Positions 1 to 8,823 of a DNA stretch of 15,388 nucleotides are shown here, piece after piece. The position numbers were made by a program, and so were the translations under genes. The notes beneath the pieces are model-generated. The model was not told the DNA's origin. It did no database searches and saw nothing but the letters and a program-made list of their open reading frames with translations. How positions within the stretch are numbered: position 1 is the first letter of the stretch; each line of letters opens with the position of its first letter. Origin of the DNA: Scatomorpha sp964535405 (GTDB lineage: Bacteria > Bacillota > Clostridia > Oscillospirales > Oscillospiraceae); the NCBI GenBank assembly GCA_964535405.1, contig CAZHUG010000051.1, positions 1 to 15,388 on the forward strand, given 5' to 3'.

Positions 1-1
1 G

Positions 2-2986
2 ATATTCAAAGGCGGCGAAATTGGCGAGCGCTTCAATACCTTTGTGAATCCCGGCATGCCCATTCCGGCGAATATCACAAAGCTGACCGGCATAAGGGAC
101 AGGGACGTCGCCGATGCGCCGGACGAGGCCGCCGCCGTGCGTGCGTTTTTGGACTTTGCGGGCGACCGCCCGATCATCGCGCACAATGCCCGGTTTGATA
201 TCGGCTTCATCGGCGCTGCGGCTGAGCGCTCGAAAATCAGCTTCAACCCAGTGCATATAGACACCCTGACGCTGGCACAGCGACTTTTGCCCGAGCTCAA
301 GCGGCACAAGCTGGATATAGTGTCGAAGCATCTCGGCCTGCCGGAGTTTAACCATCACCGCGCCTCGGACGACGCGATGGTGGTCGCGCGGATGATGGAG
401 CGCTTCATCCCCATGCTCCACGACCACGGCGCGAAGCGCGTCTGCGACATTGACACTGCCCTGCATAAGCTCAAGGGCGGCGGCACGCGCAGAACAAGGC
501 ATATCTGCATACTCGTGCGCAACAAGCTGGGGCTCAAGAATCTCTATAAGCTGATTTCAGCCTCGTATTTGAAGCATTACAGCCGCAATCCCATAATCCC
601 GCGAAGCCTGCTCGAAAAGCATCGCGAGGGACTGCTCATCGGCTCGGCCTGCGAGGCGGGTGAGGTTTTCGACGCTGTCCTGCGCGGCGCGCCGAGTCAG
701 GAGCTCAAGAAAATCGCCTCGTTTTACGATTATATTGAGATAATGCCCATCTGCAACAACCGCTTTCTGGTTGAAAACGGAACCGTGCGCGATGATGAGG
801 GCCTGCGCGATATAAATCGGCGCATAGCCCGCCTGGCAGCGGAGGTGGAGCGCCCGATTGTCGCGACGAGCGACGTGCATTTTCTCGACCCGGAGGATGA
901 GATTTACAGGCATATACTGCAGGCGGCGCGCAAGTTTGCCGACGCTGACAAGGACCTGCCCCTGTATTTCCGCAGTACGGACGAGATGATGGAGGAGTTT
1001 TCCTATCTCGACCGCCGCTGTTGCTATGACGCGGTAATCGGCAATCCGAATAAGATTGCCGACATGTGCGAGGAGGTCCAGCTCCTGCCGGACGGTCTGT
1101 TCCCGCCCACGATCGAAAACTCGGCGCAGACCCTGCGCGATCTGGTCTATGGAAAAATGACCGATATGTATGGCGAGAACCCGGACCGGATTATCACAGA
1201 GCGCGTGGATACAGAGCTAAACGACATACTCTCGCGGCACTACGATGTCATTTATATGAGTGCGCAGAAGCTGGTCGCGGACTCCAACGCGCACGGCTAT
1301 ATGGTCGGAAGCCGCGGCAGTGTCGGCTCGTCCATCGTGGCGTATCTGGCAGGCATTACCGAGGTTAACTCCCTGCCCCCGCATTACGTCTGCCCCAAGT
1401 GCAAGAAGACAGACTTTGAAACCGGCAAGGCCTACGGCTGCGGCGCGGACATGCCCGACGCTATATGTGATGTCTGCGATGTGAAGTATAATAAGGACGG
1501 TTTTTCCATACCGTTTGAGGTTTTCCTCGGCTTTGACGGCGAAAAAGTTCCCGATATTGATCTGAACTTTTCCGGCGAGTATCAGGCCAGAGCACATAAG
1601 TATACGGAGGAGCTTTTCGGCGCTGACCACGTTTTCCGTGCCGGCACGATCGGCACGCTTGCGGAAAAAACCGCCTATGGCTATGTGCTCAAGTACCTAG
1701 AGGAGCGCGGGCAGACGGTGTCCGAGGCTGAAAAGTCGAGGCTTGCGCACGGGCTTGTCGGCGTGAAGCGGACGACAGGCCAGCACCCCGGCGGTCTTGT
1801 CGTCATTCCCCAGGACATGGAGGTCGAGGATTTCTGCCCGGTTCAGCATCCGGCGGACGACCCCGGAAGCGGCATCATCACCACCCACCTTGAGTATCAT
1901 TCCATGGAGGACAACCTCCTGAAGCTCGACGAGCTGGGGCATGACGACCCCACCATGCTCAAGATGCTGGGCGACATGACCGGCGTGGATGTGGAGTCAA
2001 TACGTCTGGACGATCCGGAGACAATGCGGATATTCAGAACGCCCGAGGCGCTCGGGCTTTCCGGCGACGACCCGGTCATCGGCCGCACGGGCACGATCGG
2101 CATACCGGAGTTCGGCACGGGCTTCACCCGCCAGATGCTGGCGGATATCCAGCCCGAGGATTTTGATACACTTGTGCGCCTTTCCGGCTTTTCCCACGGA
2201 ACAGACGTGTGGCTGGGCAACGCCAAGGACCTCATTCTCGGCGGCACCGCCACGGTCAAGGAGACCATCGGCTGCCGCGACGATATCATGATATATCTGT
2301 CAGCCTGCGGCATGCCGGAAAAACGCGCTTTTAAAATAATGGAGTCCGTGCGCAAGGGCCGCGGCCTGCCGGATGGTGCCGAGGGCGAGATGCGCGAGGC
2401 GCGCGTGCCGCAGTGGTATATTGACTCCTGCAAGAAGATAAAATATCTGTTTCCCAAGGCTCACGCCGTGGCCTATGTCATGATGGCGGTCAGGATCGCC
2501 TGGTTCAAGGTGCACAGGCCGCTCGCGTTCTACAGCGCGTATTTCTACCGCAGAAGCCAGAAGGATTCCTTCGACGCGGGCGTGATGCTCAAGGGCAAGA
2601 ACTTTGTCCGCAAGAAGATCGGCGAAATTTCCGGCAAGCAGGACGCGACAGCCAAGGAGCTCGACCTGCTGACCACGCTGGAGTCGGTGTATGAATTTTA
2701 TCTGCGCGGCTTCGACTTTGCCCAGATGGATCTCTACGACTGCGACATGACGAAATTTCTGCTCGTGGACGAGACTCATTTGCGCCCGCCGTTTGTGTCC
2801 CTGTCGGGGCTGGGTCTTTCGGCTGCGAAGGATCTCGCCGCCTGTCAGGAGCAGAGGAGGAGCTTCATTTCCATTGAGGAAATTTCCCTCGCCTGCCCCA
2901 AGGTCAGCCAGTCGAACCTCGAACAGCTCCGCGCGGTCGGCGCACTGGGAGATTTGCCGGAGGAGAGCCAGATGACCATGTTTTAG
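2..2986 (+). CDS. polC: PolC-type DNA polymerase III alpha subunit, 5'-truncated by window edge
   Basis: Replicative DNA polymerase of low-GC-type Gram-positives, carrying 3'-5' proofreading exonuclease and polymerase in one chain. The frame is open to base 2 and the codons before the first ATG (44) already read as PolC (GGEIGERFNTFVNPG), so the true start lies upstream. About 994 residues are present, against roughly 1430 for the family. Visible in order: DEDDh exonuclease motifs HNARFD (182-199) and HHRASDD (353-373); the second PHP segment (GLLIGSACEAGEVF, then VATSDVHFLDPED); SRGSVGSS; a Cys cluster for zinc (CPKC near 1391-1402, CDVC near 1466-1477); palm catalytic Asp pair in VPDIDLNFSGEYQ (DID at 1553-1561); TTGQHPGG; WYIDSCKKIKYLFPKAHA. 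The C-terminus QMTMF matches the QLSLF-type sliding-clamp motif that ends PolC. The first exonuclease Asp and the N-terminal domain are off-window. No frameshift or missing motif is visible. Confidence 0.97.
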   Translation: MFKGGEIGERFNTFVNPGMPIPANITKLTGIRDRDVADAPDEAAAVRAFLDFAGDRPIIAHNARFDIGFIGAAAERSKISFNPVHIDTLTLAQRLLPELKRHKLDIVSKHLGLPEFNHHRASDDAMVVARMMERFIPMLHDHGAKRVCDIDTALHKLKGGGTRRTRHICILVRNKLGLKNLYKLISASYLKHYSRNPIIPRSLLEKHREGLLIGSACEAGEVFDAVLRGAPSQELKKIASFYDYIEIMPICNNRFLVENGTVRDDEGLRDINRRIARLAAEVERPIVATSDVHFLDPEDEIYRHILQAARKFADADKDLPLYFRSTDEMMEEFSYLDRRCCYDAVIGNPNKIADMCEEVQLLPDGLFPPTIENSAQTLRDLVYGKMTDMYGENPDRIITERVDTELNDILSRHYDVIYMSAQKLVADSNAHGYMVGSRGSVGSSIVAYLAGITEVNSLPPHYVCPKCKKTDFETGKAYGCGADMPDAICDVCDVKYNKDGFSIPFEVFLGFDGEKVPDIDLNFSGEYQARAHKYTEELFGADHVFRAGTIGTLAEKTAYGYVLKYLEERGQTVSEAEKSRLAHGLVGVKRTTGQHPGGLVVIPQDMEVEDFCPVQHPADDPGSGIITTHLEYHSMEDNLLKLDELGHDDPTMLKMLGDMTGVDVESIRLDDPETMRIFRTPEALGLSGDDPVIGRTGTIGIPEFGTGFTRQMLADIQPEDFDTLVRLSGFSHGTDVWLGNAKDLILGGTATVKETIGCRDDIMIYLSACGMPEKRAFKIMESVRKGRGLPDGAEGEMREARVPQWYIDSCKKIKYLFPKAHAVAYVMMAVRIAWFKVHRPLAFYSAYFYRRSQKDSFDAGVMLKGKNFVRKKIGEISGKQDATAKELDLLTTLESVYEFYLRGFDFAQMDLYDCDMTKFLLVDETHLRPPFVSLSGLGLSAAKDLAACQEQRRSFISIEEISLACPKVSQSNLEQLRAVGALGDLPEESQMTMF

Positions 2987-3011
2987 ACTCACAGCTTAAA
3001 ATACTCAAACA

Positions 3012-3052
3012 GTGCCCTGCGCTGCGGTTTAAATGACCGCAGTGCAGGGCAC
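3012..3052. terminator. Long hairpin downstream of polC, without a U-tract
   Basis: A 17-bp stem (3012-3028 with 3036-3052, one G-U pair) closes a 7-base loop about 25 bases after the polC stop. The base of the stem extends by one A-T pair. No T-run follows on either strand, so it is not a classical intrinsic terminator. It could protect the 3' end of the polC mRNA, be Rho-assisted, or terminate weakly. Hairpin is certain, role inferred. Confidence 0.5.
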
Positions 3053-3110
3053 TTGCCAAGCAGGGGCAAAAGAAAGCAGACTTTGCAATGTTATTGATTT
3101 TTGGGTAAGC

Positions 3111-3116
3111 TATAAT
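3111..3116 (+). promoter_or_regulatory. Candidate sigma-A -10 box for the chitobiose phosphorylase gene
   Basis: A perfect TATAAT lies 56 bases before the ATG at 3172. The upstream -35 is weak: TTGCAA at 3083-3088 would need a 22-base spacer, and the hexamer at 17 bases (3088-3093) is poor. Such a promoter would be expected to need an activator, which fits an AraC-type regulator encoded in the same locus. The start of transcription would fall near 3123. Confidence 0.5.
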
Positions 3117-3123
3117 GAGGATA

Positions 3124-3147
3124 TGATGAGTCCAGCTGTGCTCATCA
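3124..3147. promoter_or_regulatory. Dyad at the predicted transcription start of the phosphorylase gene
   Basis: TGATGAG (3124-3130) and CTCATCA (3141-3147) are perfect 7-bp inverted arms around a 10-base centre. They begin where transcription from the -10 at 3111-3116 should start. The dyad may be a repressor operator or a 5' hairpin in the leader. The right arm and centre share the 10-mer TGTGCTCATC with 7013-7022, upstream of the kinase gene. Confidence 0.4.
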
Positions 3148-3171
3148 AACAGTTACTGGGGGTTGTTTACC

Positions 3172-5559
3172 ATGAAATATGGTCACTTTGACAATGCCGA
3201 GCGTGAGTATGTTATAGACCGGGTGGATGTACCCGTGTCATGGACCAATTACCTGGGTGTGGAGGATATGTGTGCTGTCCTGAACCATACCGCAGGCGGA
3301 TACCTGTTTTACAAGACTCCGGAGTATCACCGGATAAGCCGCTTCCGTCCCAACGGCGTGCCCATGGACAGACCCGGTCACTACGTCTATGTGCGTGACG
3401 ACGATACCGGCGAGTATTGGAGCATTTCCTGGCAGCCCTGCGGCGGCGAGCTGTCGGACTACCGTTGCCGCCACGGTCTTTCGTATACCATCTATGAGTG
3501 CAAGAGAAACGGCATAGCCGCCAGCCAGCGGATGTTCATACCCCGCGGCGACGATGTGGAGCTTTGGGACGTCGTGCTCAAAAACATGGGCGACAAGCCC
3601 CGCCGCCTGTCGCTGTATTCCTATGCCGAGTTTTCTTTCCATCAGATACCGATGGATAACCAGAACTTCCAAATGTCGCTGTATGCCGCCGGCTCATCGT
3701 ATGAGGACGGCATAATCGACTACGAGCTGTTTTATGAGGGCGCGCACCAGTTCATGGCGGCATCCTTTGCGCCTGACGGCTTCGACTGCCTGCGCGACAG
3801 CTTTATTGGCCCCTACCGCACGGAGACAAATCCGATAGCGCTGGAGAGCGGCGAGTGCTCCGGCTCTTTTGAAAAGGGCGGCAATCATTGCGCCGTGCTC
3901 TGCAAAAAGCTTGAGCTTCCGGTCGGGGGCGAGGCACGCCTCATCTGGATGCTGGGCGAGGGCGGCGTCGAAGAAGGCCGCGCCCTGCGCGAGCGTTACT
4001 CAGACCCCGCGAAGGTTGACGAGCGTTTTGAGGATTTGAGAAATTATTGGGACAGAAAATGCTCAAAGCTTCTCGTGAACACGCCGAGTGGGGCGATGAA
4101 CACCATGCTCAATATCTGGACCCTGTATCAGTCTGAGGTCAATGTCATGTTCTCCCGCTTCGCCTCGTTTATCGAGGTCGGGGGAAGAACCGGACTCGGC
4201 TATCGCGACACGGCGCAGGACGCGATGACCGTCCCGCACTCGAACCCCGAAAAGTGCCGCGAGCGGATAATCCAGCTCCTGCAGGGTCTCACCTCGGAGG
4301 GCTACGGACTGCATCTGTTCCAGCCCGAGTGGTTCGATAAGGACAAAAAACAGGCCGCCTTCAAATCCCCCACGGTCGTGCCCACGCCGGAGCGCGACGA
4401 GATGGTGCACGGCATAAAGGACGCCTGCGCGGATGACGCGCTCTGGCTCGTGGCCTCGGTCGTGGAGTATATCCGCGAGACGGGCGAAATTAGCCTCGTT
4501 GATGAGCTCGTGAGCTATGCCGACGGGGGAGAGGGCACTGTTTATGAGCATTTAGTGCGCATTCTCAATTTCTCCGCAAGGCAGATCGGCGCGCACGGCA
4601 TCTGCCTCGGCCTTCGCGCCGACTGGAACGACTGCCTGAATCTCGGCGGCGGCGAGTCCGCCATGGTGAGCTACCTGCATTACTGGGCGCTGGGGCATTT
4701 TCTCGATCTCGCACAGGCGCTCGGCAAGAGCGAGGATGTGGAGCATTTTGGCCGCATGGCAGAGCGCGTGCGGGAGACTTCAGAGCGTGAGCTTTGGGAC
4801 GGCGAGTGGTTTATCCGCGGCATCACAGCCGACGGCAGGAAAATCGGCACAAGGACCGATGCCGAGGGCCGTGTACACATGGAATCTAACACCTGGGCTG
4901 TGCTCTCCGGTGCCGCGACGCATGAGCAGGGCATCAAGGCGATGGACGCGGTGGATGAATATCTCTATACCCCCTACGGCCTGCGCCTGAACGCGCCGAG
5001 CTATACAAAGCCGGACGACGCGATCGGCTTTGTGACGAGGGTTTATCCCGGCGTCAAGGAAAACGGCGCGATCTTCAGCCATCCGAACCCCTGGGCCTGG
5101 TGTGCCGAGGCTGTTCTGGGACGCGGCAGCCGCGCGATGAAGTTTTATGATTCGCTCTGCCCGGCGCTGCAAAACGACAAGATCGAAATTCGCCAGTCGG
5201 AGCCGTATTCCTACTGCCAGTTCGTAATGGGGCCCGACCACACGGCCTTCGGCAGGGCGCGGCATCCCTTCATGACCGGCACCGGCGGCTGGAGCTACTT
5301 TGCCGCCACGCGCTATATCCTCGGCATCCGCCCGCAGTTTGCCGGACTGCTTGTTGACCCCTGCATACCCGCGGATTGGAGCGGCTTCACAGCCCTGCGC
5401 GAGTGGCGCGGGGCGCGTTATAATATCAGTGTGCAGAACCCCGACGGCGTGGAGAAGGGCGTCAAAAGCGTCTCCTGCGACGGGGTCATATGTGAAAACG
5501 GGCTGCTTCCTGCCTATGAGGGCGGCGAGCACGACGTTATCGTGATCATGGGAAATTGA
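3172..5559 (+). CDS. chbP: N,N'-diacetylchitobiose phosphorylase (GH94)
   Basis: Cytoplasmic phosphorolysis of (GlcNAc)2 to GlcNAc-1-phosphate plus GlcNAc, conserving the glycosidic bond energy. The 795 residues match the full GH94 length (about 800) with no signal peptide. The start is ATG 3172, preceded by GGGGG at 3158-3162; the in-frame TTG at 3163 lies too close to it. N-terminal beta-sandwich about 1-260 (WTNYLGVEDM, NTAGGYLFYK-like block), then the (alpha/alpha)6 catalytic barrel with GLGYRDTAQDAM, RADWNDCLNLGGGESAMVS, VKENGAIFSHPNPWAW and MTGTGGWSYF. The general acid should be the Asp of WND (residue 487). From memory of the family, the RDTAQDAMTVPHSNPEKC and LNLGGGES blocks resemble characterised Vibrio chitobiose phosphorylases more than cellobiose phosphorylases, which carry other residues there. 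The stop overlaps the next gene's ribosome binding site, so the two are one operon. Specificity is inferred by recalled similarity; a related GlcNAc disaccharide is the main alternative. Confidence 0.9.
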   Translation: MKYGHFDNAEREYVIDRVDVPVSWTNYLGVEDMCAVLNHTAGGYLFYKTPEYHRISRFRPNGVPMDRPGHYVYVRDDDTGEYWSISWQPCGGELSDYRCRHGLSYTIYECKRNGIAASQRMFIPRGDDVELWDVVLKNMGDKPRRLSLYSYAEFSFHQIPMDNQNFQMSLYAAGSSYEDGIIDYELFYEGAHQFMAASFAPDGFDCLRDSFIGPYRTETNPIALESGECSGSFEKGGNHCAVLCKKLELPVGGEARLIWMLGEGGVEEGRALRERYSDPAKVDERFEDLRNYWDRKCSKLLVNTPSGAMNTMLNIWTLYQSEVNVMFSRFASFIEVGGRTGLGYRDTAQDAMTVPHSNPEKCRERIIQLLQGLTSEGYGLHLFQPEWFDKDKKQAAFKSPTVVPTPERDEMVHGIKDACADDALWLVASVVEYIRETGEISLVDELVSYADGGEGTVYEHLVRILNFSARQIGAHGICLGLRADWNDCLNLGGGESAMVSYLHYWALGHFLDLAQALGKSEDVEHFGRMAERVRETSERELWDGEWFIRGITADGRKIGTRTDAEGRVHMESNTWAVLSGAATHEQGIKAMDAVDEYLYTPYGLRLNAPSYTKPDDAIGFVTRVYPGVKENGAIFSHPNPWAWCAEAVLGRGSRAMKFYDSLCPALQNDKIEIRQSEPYSYCQFVMGPDHTAFGRARHPFMTGTGGWSYFAATRYILGIRPQFAGLLVDPCIPADWSGFTALREWRGARYNISVQNPDGVEKGVKSVSCDGVICENGLLPAYEGGEHDVIVIMGN

Positions 5560-5572
5560 AAGGAGCAAACAA

Positions 5573-7000
5573 ATGCCCGTTAAATTTGGTACAGGCGGCT
5601 GGAGAGCCGTCATAGGCGATGGCTTCACCCGCGCGAATGTCCAGCTTCTCATCGCGGCGCTTGCGCGGAAGATGAAGGATGAGGGCGTCGCGGATCGCGG
5701 GTTTATAATAGGCTATGACCGCCGCTTTCTGTCCGAGGTCGCCGCACGCTGGGCGGCTGAGGTCATGGCGGGCGCTGGGATTCACTGCCGCTTTATAGAC
5801 CGTGAAGCGCCCACGCCGCTCATAATGTTCTCGGTCAAGTATTTTGACATGGACTATGGCATCGCGATAACCGCCAGCCATAACCCCGCTATCTATAACG
5901 GCATAAAGGTCTTCACGCGCGGCGGCAGGGATGCCGACGAGCTTGTGACTCAGGATATAGAGCGCTATATGCAGATGATACAGGGCGAGCAGATCGCAAT
6001 TGAGCCCTGGGAGGACGGCATGCGCTCCGGCCTTATCGAGATCACAAACCCCATGAACCAGTACGTGGACTCGATCATCCGCTCGGTGAACATGGACGCC
6101 ATCCGCTCAAGAAACCTGAAGGTCGTGCTCGACCCCATGTACGGCGTGTCCAAAACCGCGCTTCAGACCATACTCATAACCGCCCGCTGCGACGTGGACG
6201 TCATCCACGAGCGGCGCGACGCGCTCTTCGGCGGCAGACTGCCGACGCCGAATACGAAGACCCTGGCCTCACTGCGCAGCTTCGTGCTGGAGCATCATTG
6301 TGATATCGGCATCGCGATAGACGGCGACGCTGACAGGCTCGGCGTCATTGACGACAAGGGCGAGTTTCTGCACCCGAACAAGATACTCTGCCTGCTTTAC
6401 TATTACCTGCTCCGCTACAAGGGCTGGCGCGGTGCCGCCGTGCGCAATATCGCCACGACTCATCTGCTTGACAGGATAGCCGCGGATTTCGGCGAGACCT
6501 GCTATGAGGTTCCGGTCGGCTTCAAGCATGTCTCCGGCAAAATGACGGAGACAGGCGCGGTGATAGGCGGCGAGTCCTCCGGCGGACTGACTGTGCGCGG
6601 ACATATACAGGGCAAGGACGGCATCTATGCCGCAACCCTGCTTGTCGAGATGATGGCGACCACCGGCCGCCGCCTGTCGGAGATCTATGAGGAGATCACA
6701 GAGAGCTACGGTGATTTTGAGATGACCGAGCGTGATTACCGCTTCTCCGACGATAAAAAGGCGGAGATTCGCCGCCTGCTCATGGAGGATAAGCTCCTGC
6801 CGGACTTTGAGCAGACGGTGGAGCGCGTGAGCTATGCCGACGGCTGCAAGGTGTACTTCAAAAACGGCGGCTGGATAATCTGCCGCTTCTCCGGCACAGA
6901 GCCGCTCCTACGCATATTCTGCGAGATGGAGACGCTGGCAGAGGCCGAACAGGTCACCGGGCTCATGGAGCAGCTTCTGGAGCTTAAAGCGGCCGAATAA
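5573..7000 (+). CDS. Phosphohexomutase, probably GlcNAc-1-phosphate mutase in this context
   Basis: Alpha-D-phosphohexomutase family enzyme of 475 residues that moves phosphate between C1 and C6 of a sugar through a phosphoserine. All four active-site elements are present: catalytic serine in TASHNP (Ser102), metal site DGDADR (Asp250, 252, 254), sugar-binding loop GGESSGG (332-338) and C-terminal phosphate site RFSGTEP (438-444). The start ATG 5573 has GAAAGGAG at 5558-5565, which overlaps the stop of the upstream phosphorylase gene, indicating tight co-expression. The family includes phosphoglucomutase, phosphomannomutase and phosphoacetylglucosamine mutase, and the motifs alone do not fix the substrate. 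Placement 13 bases after a chitobiose phosphorylase makes GlcNAc-1-P to GlcNAc-6-P the likely reaction. Family certain, substrate inferred. Confidence 0.9.
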   Translation: MPVKFGTGGWRAVIGDGFTRANVQLLIAALARKMKDEGVADRGFIIGYDRRFLSEVAARWAAEVMAGAGIHCRFIDREAPTPLIMFSVKYFDMDYGIAITASHNPAIYNGIKVFTRGGRDADELVTQDIERYMQMIQGEQIAIEPWEDGMRSGLIEITNPMNQYVDSIIRSVNMDAIRSRNLKVVLDPMYGVSKTALQTILITARCDVDVIHERRDALFGGRLPTPNTKTLASLRSFVLEHHCDIGIAIDGDADRLGVIDDKGEFLHPNKILCLLYYYLLRYKGWRGAAVRNIATTHLLDRIAADFGETCYEVPVGFKHVSGKMTETGAVIGGESSGGLTVRGHIQGKDGIYAATLLVEMMATTGRRLSEIYEEITESYGDFEMTERDYRFSDDKKAEIRRLLMEDKLLPDFEQTVERVSYADGCKVYFKNGGWIICRFSGTEPLLRIFCEMETLAEAEQVTGLMEQLLELKAAE

Positions 7001-7008
7001 GCCCGCGT

Positions 7009-7043
7009 CCGATGTGCTCATCGGCCCCTTTATGTGGTATACT
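7009..7043 (+). promoter_or_regulatory. Candidate promoter and dyad ahead of the sensor kinase gene
   Basis: TATACT at 7038-7043 is preceded by TGG, giving an extended -10, and the ATG follows at 7078 with its own ribosome binding site. The -35 at 17 bases (TGCTCA, 7015-7020) is poor. A perfect dyad, CCGATG (7009-7014) and CATCGG (7019-7024) with a 4-base loop, covers the -35 position. It is followed by CCCCTTT, so it could also act as a weak terminator after the mutase gene. Either use would uncouple kinase expression from the catabolic genes. Confidence 0.4.
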
Positions 7044-7077
7044 GTGTAAAAAAACGCAGACAAGGGAGGTTTGCCGG

Positions 7078-8811
7078 ATGGAGAAGCCGCGCCGCCGCAC
7101 ACGCTCGCTGAGAGGGCAGATGGCGGGCATCATACTGCTTTGCTGGATGATACCTGTGGTCATGATACTGTTCACAATGGGCTGGTATATTTCAGACAGC
7201 CTGGGTCAGAACGCGAGTGAGAACCTGACAGAGCAGCTGGAGGTCAATCTCCGCATGTCAGCCGAGCGGATCGATACCGCCGTCGCAGCCTCACGCATGG
7301 CATCGCTGGACAATACGATTAAAGATGCCTATAAGGAATATAAAGAAAAAGGACTGTATACGAGCCTTTTTGTCGCAACGAAGGGTTTTTTAGACAGGCA
7401 GTTTCGAAGCGACGGCAGGTTTTTGTTTGCCGTGTTCGCCTTCTCGGACGATCCGGAGCGAATGCACGTCCAAACCTATAACCAGGGTCTGGGCGTGTTG
7501 TATTCCGGCATGATGTCGCTAATCGCGTCCGACGGCTGGGAGGTGCTGGAGCTTGCCTCAGGGCTTGACACATCCATTGGCTTTTATGCCAAGGATGAGC
7601 GGCTCTATCTCGTCAGAAACGTCATGGACTCGTCCTTTAATGTCATCGGCACATTGACCCTTGCACTTGATACACCATATTTCTTCGAAAATCTGTATAC
7701 CCTGCCCTGGGTCTGGTCAGCCGACTTGTCCGTCGGTCAGGCGAAATACGGCGCTAAAGCTCCGGTGTCAGAGGCACCGGAGCCACCGGCGTTTCCCTTT
7801 GGTGTGAGCCGCGTGGATGAGCGCGTGACAGGCAGCGTGGAAGGCGACGGCTATACATTGCAGGCGGAGCTTCAGGTGGATTTTGAGGTTCTGCTCAGCC
7901 GCTTTTCGGGCTATGTGTATCTATTGCTCGGAATGCTTGTCATCATAATACCTCTGCTTGTGTTCACCTTTATCTTCCTGCGCAGAAAGGTATCCCTGCC
8001 GGTTGAAAGGCTCATGGAGGGCGCGTCTGAGGTTGAGCGCGGTCAGCTGGGCTATAAGCTTGACTATGAGGCCAACAGCACCGAGTTTCGCTATCTTACC
8101 GAGTCTTTTAACAGCATGTCCGGGCGGATGCGCCACCAGTTTGACCGCCTGTATCAGGAGGAGCTCGCCCTGCGCGATGCGAGGATAAAGGCTCTGCAAT
8201 CGCATATTAACCCGCATTTTCTCAACAATACGCTCGAAATTATAAACTGGGAGGCGCGCATGAACAGCGATGTGAGTGTTTCCAGAATGATCGAATCACT
8301 CTCAACCCTGCTGGATGCCGCCATCGACAGGGAAAAGCGCCCCGAGGTGACCTTGCAGGAGGAACTTGGCTATGTGAACGCCTACCTGCATATAATAGAC
8401 CAGCGCTTCGGCAAAAGACTGCGGATAACTCAGGATATTACGCCGGAGACACTCGGTGAGATGGTTCCGCGCCTCATCATGCAGCCCGTTATCGAAAACG
8501 CAGTGGAGCACGGCATCGGCCCGGGCGGGCACGGCTGCGTGTCCATAATAAGCCGGCGGCGGGAGAATACCCTGGTGATCGAGATAACAAATGACGGCGG
8601 ACTGTCAGCAGAGGATCAGGAGCGCATCTCAAGGCTTCTCGCCTCCGACTATGACTCGGGCAGTGGCGAGCTGGGGGGAAATCTGGGCATATCCAACGTA
8701 AATGCGCGCCTGCGCATCCTTTATGGAGGCCGCAGCGGACTCACGATTGAGGAGACCGCGGGTGAGCTGGTGACGGCGCGTATACTCATTGACAGGGCAA
8801 CATCACAATAA
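7078..8811 (+). CDS. YesM/LytS-type sensor histidine kinase
   Basis: Membrane sensor kinase of 577 residues that should phosphorylate an AraC-type response regulator, most likely the one at 12277. Start ATG 7078 is chosen for AAGGGAGG at 7062-7069; upstream in-frame codons have no such site. Layout: TM1 about 17-39, extracytoplasmic sensor 40-278 (no recognised subfamily; Cache-like folds are common in this position), TM2 about 279-301, HAMP about 302-354 (ending FNSMSGRMRHQ), His_kinase domain with SHINPHFLNNTLE (phosphoacceptor expected at His380), and a HATPase with N-box QPVIENAVEHG (465-479), ITNDGG (503-508) and GGNLGISNVNARL. All catalytic motifs are intact. Unusually, the partner regulator is not adjacent but follows the transporter genes. 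The ligand is unknown; chitin-derived sugar, perhaps through the neighbouring binding protein, is an inference. Confidence 0.93.
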   Translation: MEKPRRRTRSLRGQMAGIILLCWMIPVVMILFTMGWYISDSLGQNASENLTEQLEVNLRMSAERIDTAVAASRMASLDNTIKDAYKEYKEKGLYTSLFVATKGFLDRQFRSDGRFLFAVFAFSDDPERMHVQTYNQGLGVLYSGMMSLIASDGWEVLELASGLDTSIGFYAKDERLYLVRNVMDSSFNVIGTLTLALDTPYFFENLYTLPWVWSADLSVGQAKYGAKAPVSEAPEPPAFPFGVSRVDERVTGSVEGDGYTLQAELQVDFEVLLSRFSGYVYLLLGMLVIIIPLLVFTFIFLRRKVSLPVERLMEGASEVERGQLGYKLDYEANSTEFRYLTESFNSMSGRMRHQFDRLYQEELALRDARIKALQSHINPHFLNNTLEIINWEARMNSDVSVSRMIESLSTLLDAAIDREKRPEVTLQEELGYVNAYLHIIDQRFGKRLRITQDITPETLGEMVPRLIMQPVIENAVEHGIGPGGHGCVSIISRRRENTLVIEITNDGGLSAEDQERISRLLASDYDSGSGELGGNLGISNVNARLRILYGGRSGLTIEETAGELVTARILIDRATSQ

Positions 8812-8823
8812 GATACAACAAAT

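Noticed and set aside
4780..5652. Open frame of 290 codons on the minus strand over the phosphorylase gene
   Set aside because: GC-rich shadow of a full-length GH94 gene; no start signal or protein similarity visible.
7012..7077. Upstream start for the sensor kinase adding 22 residues
   Set aside because: The added residues lie over the candidate promoter and have no ribosome binding site, while ATG 7078 has AAGGGAGG at ideal distance.
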